Positions 10,969-21,892 of a stretch of 64,000 bases of DNA are shown here, piece after piece. The notes under the pieces are model-generated. The model did no database searches and was not told where the DNA came from. It worked only from the letters and a program-made list of their open reading frames with translations. This stretch comes from Cladobotryum mycophilum (taxonomy: Eukaryota; Ascomycota; Sordariomycetes; Hypocreales; Hypocreaceae): NCBI GenBank assembly GCA_036429605.1, contig JAVFKD010000016.1, forward strand, positions 4,836,001-4,900,000, written 5' to 3'. Within the stretch, counting starts at the first letter, position 1. Each line of letters starts with the position of its first letter. Made by a program: the position numbers and the translations under genes.

Positions 10969-12530
10969 TTAACGTTGAGACAAAGCAACTGGGAACTCGT
11001 CCATGTAACCCCGAACTGTTTCCATCCACCACTCTTCCACCTCTCCCTCGTCATCCTTGCCACGGGAATCTCCCATCAAGGCCTGTGCAATGTCTCGCTT
11101 GAAGGAGGCCACGGCGTTTTGCCAAGAAGCATAACCGGTATCATCAGAGCGGAGACGAGAACGCAGGAAGGATTCACGTTGTTCCATGACAGAAAGCGGC
11201 TTGAGGGTTCATTAGCGATAATCATGCGATTGACTTGGAAATACATACAGCATTGTGAGGAAGTGGTTGGACTCGAGCGTTCAACCCTTGCTGGCGGGAT
11301 TCGTGGGCCTGGTCATATGCAGTCTGGGCATTCTGAATTTTGTCATTAGCGAGTCGCAGAGCAATTAAGTAAGAAAAAATAACATACCGCTCGACTTTTC
11401 TTGCTACCGGTAATATTCCAGTGGCGGCGATGTTGGGTTTCGGCATTGGAAAACGTCTCGGCAAGCCGGAAGGAGGCGCGGGAGATTCGCTTCAGACTGG
11501 ACTCCTCCAACAACAAGCCTCGTTCGTCATCTTCCAAAGGAAATTCAATGATCCCATCATCATCTTCGTCGTCCCACCGGAAATTATAGAACTTATGGGC
11601 GAAACTCAACAAAAGAGAAAGATCGTCCCGATCTCCGGACATCATGGCAGCAGCCTAGAAAAAGCTGTCAGAAATGCCAAGAACACAAGCGAATCGCATG
11701 GAAGTCGAAGACACTTACAGTTTCACACGTTCGCTTATTGGTGCAGCAAAACACACAACGAGACTGTGCTCGCTCTGCAAAAACACAACGCACAAGGAAA
11801 GACTCAAGAGAGCATTCTGCGTTTTTGTAACGTGTGGCCCAATCATGCACTTGCGATCGCAGGCAATGCATGCACCACAAGCGATTCATATCCTGGGTAT
11901 CGAAAGGAGAATCCATCTCTTCATCTGGATTATTTATCTCCTCAGGATCTGAATTATGGTGAGAAGGACGCGAGTCGCGGGCGGGTGCACCGAGATTGAG
12001 CTACGTGACATCAGTAAAACGTCACGAACTCTGACCTTGTTACTCACAGGGCTAGGCGTTTCCTCAGGAGCTGGTTCACTCTTGACCAGAGGAGACTCGA
12101 AGTATTCAATGGGACTCGCAGGACGAGTACTGACAAACTCCACATCATTGACATTTAATTTGTCAATGTCCATCTCATTAATTTCTTCCTCCGGATCATC
12201 AATTGTAGGCGGGCGAGGCGAGCGATTCTCAGCCGAGAAGAGTATGCGCTGCACGGAAGAACGTCTGCTTTCCGAACCGACACGCGAACCTGCTTGAGAT
12301 CCTCCTCGAGGGGTACGGCGACGTTCCTATGATCCCGCACTTCCTCGCGTAGGAGTACCAATGACACCACGGGTTGGGGTCAAGATTTCGTCCATCAAGC
12401 GATCTGCATTTGAATGCTGGCTCCGTCGCGTTGCAACCGAACCACTTCGAGACGTTCCATTACTCGTCCCGGAGGCGGAATGAGTATGATTCGACGTTGA
12501 ACGTCCTCGAGAGGAACGTTGTCGAGCCAT
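10969..12530 (-). pseudogene. Antisense five-exon accessory gene inside gypsy-1, Cys-cluster protein
   Basis: Between pol and the 3' LTR the opposite strand holds a well-formed spliced gene: exons 12530-12048, 12000-11719, 11654-11388, 11332-11249 and 11199-10969 (TAA). All four introns (47-64 nt) are phase 0; donors are GTGAGT, GTAAGT, GTATGT and GTATGT, with CTAATGA, CTGAC or ACTGA branch-like sites. The product would be 448 residues: a Ser/Arg/Thr-rich disordered N-terminus, an acidic segment, a cysteine module (residues 204-253: Cys 204, 207, 233, 243, 246, 253 plus extra Cys 224 and 247), an acidic DDEDDD stretch and a mixed-charge helical C-terminus. Codon 68 is TAG (12329-12327), fitting CAG changed at CpA. 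I do not recognise the family. It shares its cysteine pattern and one intron position with the antisense gene of gypsy-2. Expression would need its own promoter in the 152 bp before the 3' LTR or in the LTR. Confidence 0.75.
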
Positions 12531-12668
12531 GATAAAATCGAAGAAGTCGCAATTGAGTCGCAATGGAAATGGTTATGAAGAAAATGCAAGAAGCATGTGT
12601 GCTTGGGATGTGTTTTGAAATGTGCGGGGTCTCAATTAATGTTTTGAGCAACCGGGACGGTTGCCATA

Positions 12669-12680
12669 GAGAGGGGAAAA
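12669..12680 (+). other. Polypurine tract of gypsy-1
   Basis: GAGAGGGGAAAA immediately precedes the 3' LTR, the expected place for the plus-strand primer of an LTR retrotransposon. Confidence 0.75.
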
Positions 12681-12681
12681 T

Positions 12682-12855
12682 TGTAACGCTGTCCCGAAAA
12701 TTACCCGGACGCGTGACGTAATGGAGATGCGGGGTAATCCTGCATAAGTCGCGCGTCTCTCGCACAACAGTTGAACGCACAAGCTTAAGCTTGTGCATAA
12801 AATAATACCTACGTTTGATCTTGCTTACCTGGTGATCTTATAAGGTGTTATTACA
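12682..12855 (+). repeat. 3' LTR of gypsy-1
   Basis: A 174-bp direct repeat of the 5' LTR, again starting TGTAACGCTG and ending ATTACA. It is followed by the AATAT target duplication. The palindrome recurs at 12777-12796. A polypurine tract (GAGAGGGGAAAA, 12669-12680) stands immediately before it, as expected for plus-strand priming. Confidence 0.95.
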
Positions 12856-13708
12856 AATATTTTATATAAAAGTAAATTAATTATTTATTAATCTTAGATC
12901 TTTACATTTAGTCCTTTAATAATTATATTTATAAGAATAATATATATATAGCTTTAGTTAGTATTTAATAAATTTATAAGCCTAGAGTTTTTTAACTAAT
13001 AGTATATTATATACATATAATAGTTAATTAATTATTTTTTTAATATTATATAATTTAGGTAAAAATGATTGTGTTAAGAGTTTAATTATATATTAAATAA
13101 TAGTTTTTTTTGATTTAGTTAGATTTGTTAAATTAGGTCTGGTATTATGTCTGGCTGTACGATCGTTGCGATAATAGCGGATTATACTAGCTGGTATATT
13201 ATAGATCTTAGCTACGGCTTAAATACTAAGTGATTTACTATTTTCAAAAGTTTAAAGGGCTATAATTATCCTGGTTTTATTTGGAAAGGATTCTATAGTT
13301 AATTGTAGAGGAATTTAATAAGAAGGTAAGTTGTATGCGCTGTGGGCGGAAAGTGCGCCACTCGCTAATATACGCCACTCGCTGATAAAGTACGTTAATG
13401 TTTAATATAGCTGATTGGCGTCAACACATGCAACATATACGCGAGGTTATCCAACAGTACACACTAATGTAACAGCACAAAATATACTAACCTAGGTACA
13501 CAATACTTGTGGCTGCAATTAGATACCACCACCATTTCATCATCAAAATATGCTGCATTAGAAGAAACTTCATGATAAACAACAAAGCAGATGGATTCTC
13601 ACTTGACCAAACAAAAAAGGAGGATTACTCAATTGTTTAAAGAGTGTGTCTACTAACGACGACAAATAGGTTCATGTCATAATTCCCATTTACCACTGCT
13701 AGTTAAAT

Positions 13709-14316
13709 CTAGAGTTTATTCTCAATCAAGTAGTCGGCTAATTTTTCTACAGTAGATGCGGCATTCCCAGGCTGTTGCGTTTCGTTATAATAGGCGACCA
13801 AGATTGTAGTCTCTGTTTTGACAAGAACGACGCCGGTTGCACCCTAATAAGCAGGATGAGCTTGTGTTAATTACCAGTAAGTCACGGTGTGCTTCATACC
13901 TTTTTAGCATAAATGCTTCGGCTATCGCCCTTGATTCCCATATACTTGACACCGTTCACGACGACGCCTTTGGCAAAAACATCGGCTGGACTTTTAAACA
14001 GGTTGATGAAGCCAGCCCCTTCCCCTCCCTAGACCCCCTTTAGCGCTGGAGAATCAATAACGGTAGTAAAATAGGGGTTGAAATACTTTGAGGAAATCCT
14101 TTGAGCTTGCCCAGGTGCCTCCATCGTCGGCACCGACAACGGCAGCCTTAGCAACATGGTGAGTGTCTACAAGTCTGGAGAGAACGCCAGTATCAGTATC
14201 TCCAAGCTTGAGAAACAATCAGATTACTGTTCGTCAACGTAGCCTACAGAGTAATGAAATGTTAGTACCTTGCTATCTCTCAACACGATGGCCATGAACG
14301 TACTTTGCCAAGACAT
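13709..14316 (-). CDS. Profilin, five exons
   Basis: Exons 14316-14304, 14243-14228, 14174-14087, 14028-13900 and 13843-13709 (stop TAG) give 126 aa, the usual profilin length. The protein starts MSWQSYVDEQLV, the hallmark profilin N-terminus, continues with AAVVGADDGGTWASS, and ends with GVVLVKTETTILVAYYNE and a final helix (AASTVEKLADYLIE). Profilin binds G-actin, poly-proline and phosphoinositides and controls actin assembly at hyphal tips. Introns are 53-60 nt; intron 3 (14086-14029) uses a CTAAAG branch and acceptor TCTAG, which removes an apparent stop. The gene looks intact and lies only about 310 bp from the eroded pogo end. The sequence departs from typical fungal profilin at several positions, so a divergent paralogue is possible. 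Confidence 0.88.
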
Positions 14317-15700
14317 TGTCGCTCGTTGTAATGGTTTGGACAGGGGTAAGAAGAAAACTCTTGGTATAAGGTAAAATAATGGGAGGCTTGGTGCGGTAAC
14401 GAAAGGGTTGTGTTGTGAAATTAACAGCAGATAGATGGTTAACTTCGCTGGCTTATATACTTATAGATGAAACGGCAGAAGATAAGTGGTTGATTGTAGT
14501 ATGCAGACGGATCTTGAGAACATCCCTGCAGTACTGACCCTACATCATACGGGTATGGATCTGCCTCTGCACCTCCTTACCCCGCACAATATTATGTCAG
14601 TCTGCATCTTAGTACCTATTTTCGTAAGACATGTATATGAAGTAAAGGTCTAGTAATTAGATTGGGATGGCGGTATTGGGCGTCGGTGTCATGCAACGAC
14701 AGGAGCTGAACACATTTCGGCACTAATGCAAAGCATTGACAGGTCCTCATAAACCCCTCATCTCTCTCTCTCTCTCCCTTCTGGTAGGATCGAGATCTGG
14801 ATATCGAGTATCAGCATGCTGCGAATTGATGTAAGAGTCAAATAAATGCCCAACGCACTTACAAAAAAGCCGTTACTCTATCCTGCCTACCGAATGGGCC
14901 TATTAAACTCTGACCATAGACACATGAGAACTAAAAAATGAGTACCCGGGCGTCACGGTTACGCTGTGGACTATTGTGGGGGATAGGAAGCATAACCAGC
15001 CGTTTCCTTATCGCTCCTCGCGCACGATGCTACCCAAGTCCCACACTTGAAGCACACATACCTATGGCATGCAAGCTTGGAGATGATGCCAGAGAGCAAG
15101 GTCGACGATAGTGTGGCAAAAGCATATTTGCTCATTGACTTGGTCTGGGGCGTCTCTTTTCTCTGTGGTCGTGGTGCTCAATGATAAGGGATAGAACATG
15201 CAATACGGTATCTATTTCGAGATAAAAGGCAGCACAAGTATATTTTACTCCCATCCATGGTTGATTTTCTCTCTCACCATTACCCGATGAAGGCGGTCGA
15301 GTAAGTACATCCATCCAGGGGCTGCTCTACCCCTCACTTGTTGCTGCAACTAAAGCGTCCTTACAGTTAGCTGCAACTTTAGTGTAAGACAGCACGGGAT
15401 AGATGTTACGATATTACTCAGGCAAGATGTATGTATGATGACATTGAACCAAGCCAATTCACTGTCTACAACATAAGAGACAATGTCAATTGGTTAATTG
15501 ACAATAGAAGGAGTGTAGTGAGCATACGTTCGTCATTCTTTTGCTACTTGTAAGCTCGCATAGAAGGTCTCAGAATTATGAAATAACATTGTATGAAGTG
15601 GGGCATGAGCAATGTTCCTTTTTTTGTTCCCTCTTTTTTCTTTCTTTTTTTCTTTTCCCTCCTTGAGCAATCTTCTTGAACTTGGCGGGCAAAGCCAAAA
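14317..15700. other. Intergenic region between profilin and ppo genes
   Basis: About 1.4 kb with no supported gene. A short CT microsatellite lies near 14762-14778 and a pyrimidine-rich tract near 15618-15660, just beyond the 3' end of the ppo gene. Small open frames here lack family features. Confidence 0.45.
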
Positions 15701-18700
15701 CTAATTCCTCAAAAGCTCATCCTTGCGCTTTTGAAGCAGGTAGTAGTACTTGTTGAGATCAAGAAGCTTCGTGGGTGCTCTCTCACCCTCGAAGCTACCC
15801 AGGCCGTGACCATCGAAATGAACCTTCCAGGCTGTTGAAACGTTAGCACCTCAATCATGTTTGTATATGGGGACAGGGAAAACGTACTGCTGGCATCGAA
15901 GCCAAGGTAGGACCAGCTGTCATTGAGGTAGGCCTTCTCGCTGCCGACACGGATCGTCTTGACCAAACCCATCTGGCCGGGTGCTGGACGAAGTTGCTTA
16001 AGATCCGCAACGAGCTTAATGAGCCCGCTAACAAAGGCGAGGGCCACGTCTCGGGCAAGGCATTCGTGCTGTCCGTAGCTGAAGGCAGTGACAGACTCCG
16101 TCTTGCGGTTCGGGTCGAATTTGGTCGCATCAGGAACCTCTGCGGGGTTACGTCCGGCCTCACCCTAGAAGATTGTCAGAAATGTTCCTTCAACGATGGG
16201 GCAAAGGGAATGCAGAAAATAGCGTATGGGGAAGAAGGGCGCGGATCATGTAACTTACTAGCAACATGACAACAAGATTACCGGGCTGGACCTGCTTGCC
16301 GTCGATCTCAGCGGGAGCTGTCGCGACGCGCACGTTACGCTGCGAGCTCGTGAGACGTTGAGCCTCCTTGACATAAGCGTGCAGCCCGTCGTGATCGTTC
16401 TTCTGAGCAAGAGCCTGAACTTCGGCCCAAATGGACGCGTTTTCAGGCTTGAGGAAGAAGTCCAAGACTTCGTAGAACTATATCATCATTAGCACTGTAG
16501 GTTAACATCCTCAATGGGAAGAAGAAGAAGAAAGTACGTACCGCAGTGACGGGAACGCCAACACCGCCAAAGGCCGTAAGCCAAAGGTTATCAGTGGTCT
16601 TCTCGGCGCTGTTGCCCTGGGCTAGGAGCTCCTCGACGATCTTGAAACCGCAAGAACGCAGGGAATCCTTCTTGAGGTTCGCCTTGCGGCCGATCTTGCT
16701 GGAAATAGCTGAAGCAATGCCGAGTCCGAGACCACGACCAGCGGAGACCTCATCAACCAGCTTGCGGGTCGTGTCCATGACGACCTTGGCACCCTCCTGG
16801 GCACGGCGACGACGGTTCCAGGCCTGGCCGGGGTCGTTGTTGTTGACACCCCAGATACGGATGTCAAGCAGATATCGGTAAAGCTCAGCAGTGCCGAGCA
16901 CACCATCAGGGTTCTCATCAGTGCGCAGATCAAAGTAGAAGAGATCGGCAAGAAGTTGAGTGTTCAGTGGAATGGCAACGTCACGAATGATGTCGATCTG
17001 ATCCAGACCAGGCTTGAGTGTAAAGGTCTCCTTCTGAATCAGCTGAGTACCCACGCGCTGAACAAACTCGTGTACCGCATTGTGCAGGTTGGGGACCTTG
17101 GTGAAAATCTTGTTCCAGCTGGTGCGGTGGTCAAAGTTGGCTTGCTTGTCAGAAGCCAGCATGAACCAGCTGACGTCCTTCTTACCGGGGAACAAGGAGT
17201 TGAGAGGGATGAGCCATGGGACAACGAACTGCTGTGGGTTGCCGAGAGTCTGCTTGATGGCCGCGCTGGTGTAGACAACAATGGGCTTGGGGGAGGCTTG
17301 GGGTCGTCTTGAGTGAACAGATCCAAGGTTCCAATCTCCTTGGCGATCTTGGAGTTGGCCTGCTTTGTGTACATGGGCTGCATGACCGCCACAGAGTTAT
17401 AGGGGAACCAGCCAGGGACACCTCGCTGAATGAGCTTGTAGAGCATGGAACCACCCAGTGTCTTGTAGTCTTGTTGCACCTCATTGTAACCCCAAGCTGT
17501 TAGGTTTGCGATTGTGTAGTCAATAGTGTTGAACCTGTCAGAGCGCACGAGTGTGACAGCGTCGGAGAGCACAGCTCGACCAACAGAGTAGGTTGGGCAG
17601 ATACCGCTACCGGTGTTGCGGACGGGCTTGATGTCCTCAACCATCAGACCAGGGTAAAGTTCGACCATGTCAGGGTCTGTGTACAGCTTCTCGAGAAGAT
17701 CGGCAATCTCTTTGTTGGAGTTGATCTCGCTGAACTTGTTATATTTCTTGAGTCCGAAGAACTCACGGAACTCGTTGAGTGAAGCGACCTGCCACTTACG
17801 GGCTTGGTTGATGCCGAGAACCTCGACGACCTTGAGCGCCTTGGGTACCATGCGGGCACCGAACGTGCCGGCAGGGTCGTCCATGGCCTCCTTCAGAATG
17901 CGAACAAGGTCCTCATCCTTGAAAGTGCCGTCTGCTTGACGCTCCAAACCGTCAAAGGTTCGAGTACTGGGGTCCTTGGGGATGCTGTTCTCAAAAGTGA
18001 GCAGAGCCTGGCCGAGCTCAGCCCAGCTCACGTTCTCCAAATCTTCAGCCTTGCGGCCGGGGAACAGCTTCAGGAAGAAGTTGTTCAGCCAGTTCTCGTC
18101 CTTCTTGGAAATACACGAGTGGAAGCGGTACAGTAGGTTGAACTCGACGCTGACCTGGTTGCCGACGCCACGCGGTACACCATCGCTATCAAATGACTTG
18201 CCGATGTCAACACGAGGGTCAAGGGTCCAATCACTAGTGGAGTGATGGGTGTTGGTAATGGCACGCAGGTAGTCGTGCAAGCAAATGTTGATGTACAGAC
18301 CACCCGTGATGAGACGGGCAACATTGAAGAGGTCGTGGTCTTGCTTGGCAACAGCCTTGACCTTCTCCTCTGGGCTGGCATCGGGGCCGACTTGTAGAGT
18401 GAAGCGCCCGTTCTCGTTGATCTTCAACAAGATGTCGGCAACGTAGTTGTGGAAACGACTGTAGAGAACCAGCATGACATTGACACCTGCGGGCTGTCCG
18501 AGCAGTCGCTTTTCGCTGAAGGTGTCAGGCTTCAGCTTACCCTCCTTCATGGTACGGATTTCCAGCTGGTCTTTGAGAGATGAACCGTACAGAGGTGCGA
18601 GATCAAGATAGGATGAGGTGTCTGAGATGTTCATGTTCGTACGGTTGGTACGGAAGATGTCGTGGATGATGATGGCCGCATGGTAGAAGAGCATGGATGA

Positions 18701-19421
18701 GATACCAGCTGGGTTCTCAGTGAAGTTCTTGGCATCACGTCCCAGCAAGAGGTCGAAAAGCAGGCCTGGATCAGGCTTCACACCACTGAGCCGCTTTATG
18801 GGTCTCACAGACTTGGCATAGGGTGTACCAGCCCTGCCCAGGTTGGGCTGGAGGATATTGTTGAAGCTTCCATCGGGCATACGGTACTGATGAAGGCCAT
18901 CAGGAGCTTGCGGAACATGCTCACGTAGAAGAATATCACTGTCAGGAGCCCTGAACTCGACGACTTCATGAGTCTTGAGGCTTTGCTGGGCAGTAGGGTT
19001 CGAGGTGTCGACGACCTCAAACTTGACATCACCACCCACGTAGCTCAGTGGAGGGTGCTGGAGGTTGCTCCAGAGTGTGTCGATGAGCTTGTTTGTGAGC
19101 TGTCCTCTGACCTGAGAGGTGGAAGGAAGAGAAGTGAGGATGTTGATCAAGAGCTCAGTCGTTCTGCATACCGTTAGAGCTGATTCATAGTATGATGTGA
19201 AGTTTTACTTACCCCTTCTTGTCATCAAGAGGTTCACCCTTGTGCGCCAATTCCTTGATGAGGCCCGCAAGCTCTACAACAGTAATTTTGCTTTTAAGAA
19301 TACCACCAGAGTCTTTCAAGATAGCTTCAGCAACCTTGATGGGGTCATCAAGGAGGTTAAGCGTATCCTTTCGGCTGTCGCCGTAGGTCTCGCCGGCCTG
19401 AAACTTCTCAGTGAAAGACAT
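15701..19421 (-). CDS. ppo: Psi-factor-producing fatty-acid oxygenase (dioxygenase-P450 fusion), one frame break
   Basis: Exons 19421-19213, 19163-16542, 16477-16259, 16164-15888 and 15831-15701 give about 1,152 aa, within the family range. The N-terminal haem-peroxidase-like dioxygenase has the distal His in IIHDIFRTN (about residue 237) and LLYRFHSC with the reactive Tyr 415 and proximal His 418; most Ppo proteins have Trp rather than Phe in YRWH. The C-terminal P450-like domain keeps the haem-thiolate motif SYGQHECLA (Cys about 1052), so it may be a catalytically complete diol synthase like PpoA rather than PpoC. Such enzymes turn linoleate and oleate into hydroxy-oxylipins that balance sexual and asexual sporulation. 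The frame breaks at 17289-17293, five G on the plus strand, between QDDPKPPP and the following KPIVVYTSAA; one more base restores it. I judge this a likely sequence error. Confidence 0.9.
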
Positions 19422-21892
19422 GGTTGCGTCTCAGAACTGGTCTTTATTTTGGAAAAGACTTAGCACAAAAATCCCAGTGAGAAGCCAGATGATTCTATTC
19501 CCACATTCCCGGTTCAGCACCTCCATTTATATAGTGAATCCTATCAACAAATGTCTCCCCACGCTAACCTATCAGGCGACGGGGATATTCTTTCCCCTCT
19601 CTTTGAAACTCGTGGCCCCGTAGTGGGCATGGAGATTATTGATCGGCATGATATCAGTATTCGTAAGGGTATTGGAACATGTCGAGCGTAATGCAGCTTG
19701 TTTACATGCCTGGACGTGTCCACGGCCACCAATGGCATTGGAGCTGAATATGCACCATCTCGTCAGTCAAGGGCGTTGGGGACACTTCATCCCGGGCATT
19801 TGATACACCCACATCTTGATTTGTTGAATTGATACCTGACTCCACTGCGCATGCTGCCGCTGGCTTGAGGGATCTGCCAAGAGGACCTGGGCCTCGGTCA
19901 CGCCGCCTCCTCTTTATTGGAGAATTACAGTGGAAAAATCTGCGGCAGCATCTGCAGTGGCACTCCGGTCAATGAAGGACGACGTCCTATGAAGTAATAC
20001 CCACTCAAACAAATTGGATTGATTGATTGCGTCTTCTTTACTTGCGGGGGTGGCTGCCAATGATATTCCATCACATGCAAGTGATGCCGTCTGGACAAGC
20101 TTAAGCCTACGACATCTTCCCAAGAGGAAAAAAGGCTGCCACTACACTCTACAGCAGCTATTTAGAACTAGATGAAAGCTCACAAATTTGACAATTCCAT
20201 AGCTCCAAACTAGAAGCTACTCTTGTTCTACTCAATTTACAATTGCCCTCCAGATTTCATAGTCGCGGGGGAATATACGCTCGGTTAGAGGGATGGACTA
20301 TATGTTGCGGGGTATAACAATATACTAGAGAGCACCACCCTTGCATTATTTCTTCATGCATCACTCTTCTGATCACCAGAAATGGCAGGGTGCAGGTTGT
20401 GGAGAGTGTTAGTTGCAAGCTGAACTCGGGAGGAGAAATATGACAAGTCTAAATCCTTCCGATAGTGTTGCGGGGTCAGTCTTGAGACACCAATGGCAGA
20501 AAACCTGCTCGCTAATAAATGAAAAATGGCTGGATCAATGGGTTGATGTGAAAATCTAGACCCTGAAAATACAGTCCACGTCGTGCTGCACTTGTGCATC
20601 TGTCTTCGCCACTAACGGGGGTGTTGCTGTTTGCCTGCCAGTGTCGCTCTGGTGACCACCAAGATGGGTAAAGCTCCCGTTTTTCCAAGATGCATTAGTT
20701 GCAAAGCTGAGGTCCACTGTCTCACTCATGAAAACGAGAAGATCACTACCCCGCAAGATACGGAGCAAGGAACCTTGACTACCTATAGAAGACTGTTCGT
20801 ACAAGTAGAAAAGTGGCGCTCACTCCCTACCTACATACATGGAGAAGACTCACGCATTATCTTTCCTCGGTGGATAGGATGCCCTGGTTGGGTCAACTAA
20901 CTTGGCAATGTGCCCAGGTAGCCGTTGCGTAGGAGGTAGACATTGACTTGACTCGCAACGCACCGAGAATTTTACTAGGTGCGGTCCGTTCCTAGTTTTG
21001 GCCTAACAAGTCAGCTAAGAATGGATTCAAGGGCAGACTTATCTCAACGCAAGATATCTAATCGCCTGGTACTACCTACACAGCAGAGGTACTGACTGTA
21101 CTACTCATACTTGTCCTCTCCATGTCTTGCATTAGTGTTGCCGCGTTACCACCTCCTGGTCTGTGCCCAGTGTGTAACCCGGCAAATTCGGGAGCATCTG
21201 AGAGGACTCCAGCGCTTCACTTCATCTCTGGCATCTCCACTCCCTTATCGGACTATCCGGTTGAGACTCAGATCCGATTGGGCTGCAATCGGTGGATGAT
21301 TTCGAGGACACAAATGCGCTTTCTGCAATAGCTTGCCGACATGGCGAGATGGTGTCTACTAGACCCAATAATAGCGGCCCAAAGTGCGATTTGCAATGGG
21401 TTTGCTCTGAACGGCTAGGCCTGTTCTTCTCTCATCGCTAGCCGTGGGGTTAACGTTGACGCTAGGTATGTGGCGAGCTGAGTTCCACTTACAAGCTCCG
21501 TGTCTGTTGAAACCTACATACACCCTTGCACACCGTCGTAATCACAAGCTTGGCCTAGGCATTTGTGATGGCGATTGGATAAGATGGAAACCAACAAAGT
21601 GCCAAGGGGTGGGAACACAAGACGGGCCTTGATGGGCACCATTTCCAAGTGTAGGTTCAGTGACTGACGACCCATGCCCTTTTCTTTCACCGCATGAATG
21701 CCCAAAGGCAGCTATGCAGCCGATGGTCTCGTATACCATGTGGAACATCTGATAAATGAAGCGCCGTGGCCCTCGAAAGAGAAACCACCCCCCGCGCCTA
21801 ACCACATTGTGTGATTGAACAGGAGACCCAAAACTAGCTTCTTTTCTCCATCAGAGTGTACGGTGTTCACATTTCCCCCTACATCTGCCAAA
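19422..21892. other. Intergenic region, 2.4 kb, no gene seen
   Basis: The shared upstream region of the divergently transcribed ppo and DUF2235 genes. Only short open frames occur, none with recognisable domains. No repeat family or RNA gene stands out. Confidence 0.45.

Larger units (their letters stand above)
5770..12855 (+). mobile_element. Ty3/gypsy chromovirus LTR retrotransposon (gypsy-1)
   Basis: A full-length element bounded by two 174-bp LTRs that I read as identical, each TG...CA, with 5-bp target duplications AATAT at 5765-5769 and 12856-12860. Order: LTR, gag, protease, reverse transcriptase, RNase H, integrase, chromodomain, then an antisense spliced gene, a polypurine tract and the LTR. 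Integrase after RNase H and a terminal chromodomain define a Metaviridae chromovirus. It sits inside an old RIP-eroded pogo copy, fitting chromodomain-guided insertion into heterochromatin. The coding region carries five amber codons compatible with mild RIP, so this copy is probably not autonomous although the insertion is recent. Confidence 0.95.
4452..13395 (-). mobile_element. RIP-eroded pogo/Fot1-type transposon copy 1, split by gypsy-1
   Basis: The left end (4452, ACGTACTTTATTAGCGAGTG) and right end (13395) are inverted repeats of each other and are flanked by TA, the pogo target duplication. Each terminal repeat holds two copies of AGCGAGTGGCG, as in the intact element at 60089-61972. 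Without the 7,086-bp retroelement and its 5-bp duplication the element would be about 1.85 kb, close to the 1,884 bp of the intact copy. Internal DNA can be aligned by eye with that copy (for example, the GTTCGTATATTATG segment near 4603 recurs near 60282). It is extremely AT-rich, with CpA-to-TpA type change everywhere and no open transposase frame. Transposase orientation would be minus. Confidence 0.85.

Noticed and set aside
13709..14316. Profilin as a pseudogene with frameshift and stop near 14030-14090
   Set aside because: Intron 14086-14029 with a CTAAAG branch removes the odd segment and gives a normal 126-aa profilin.
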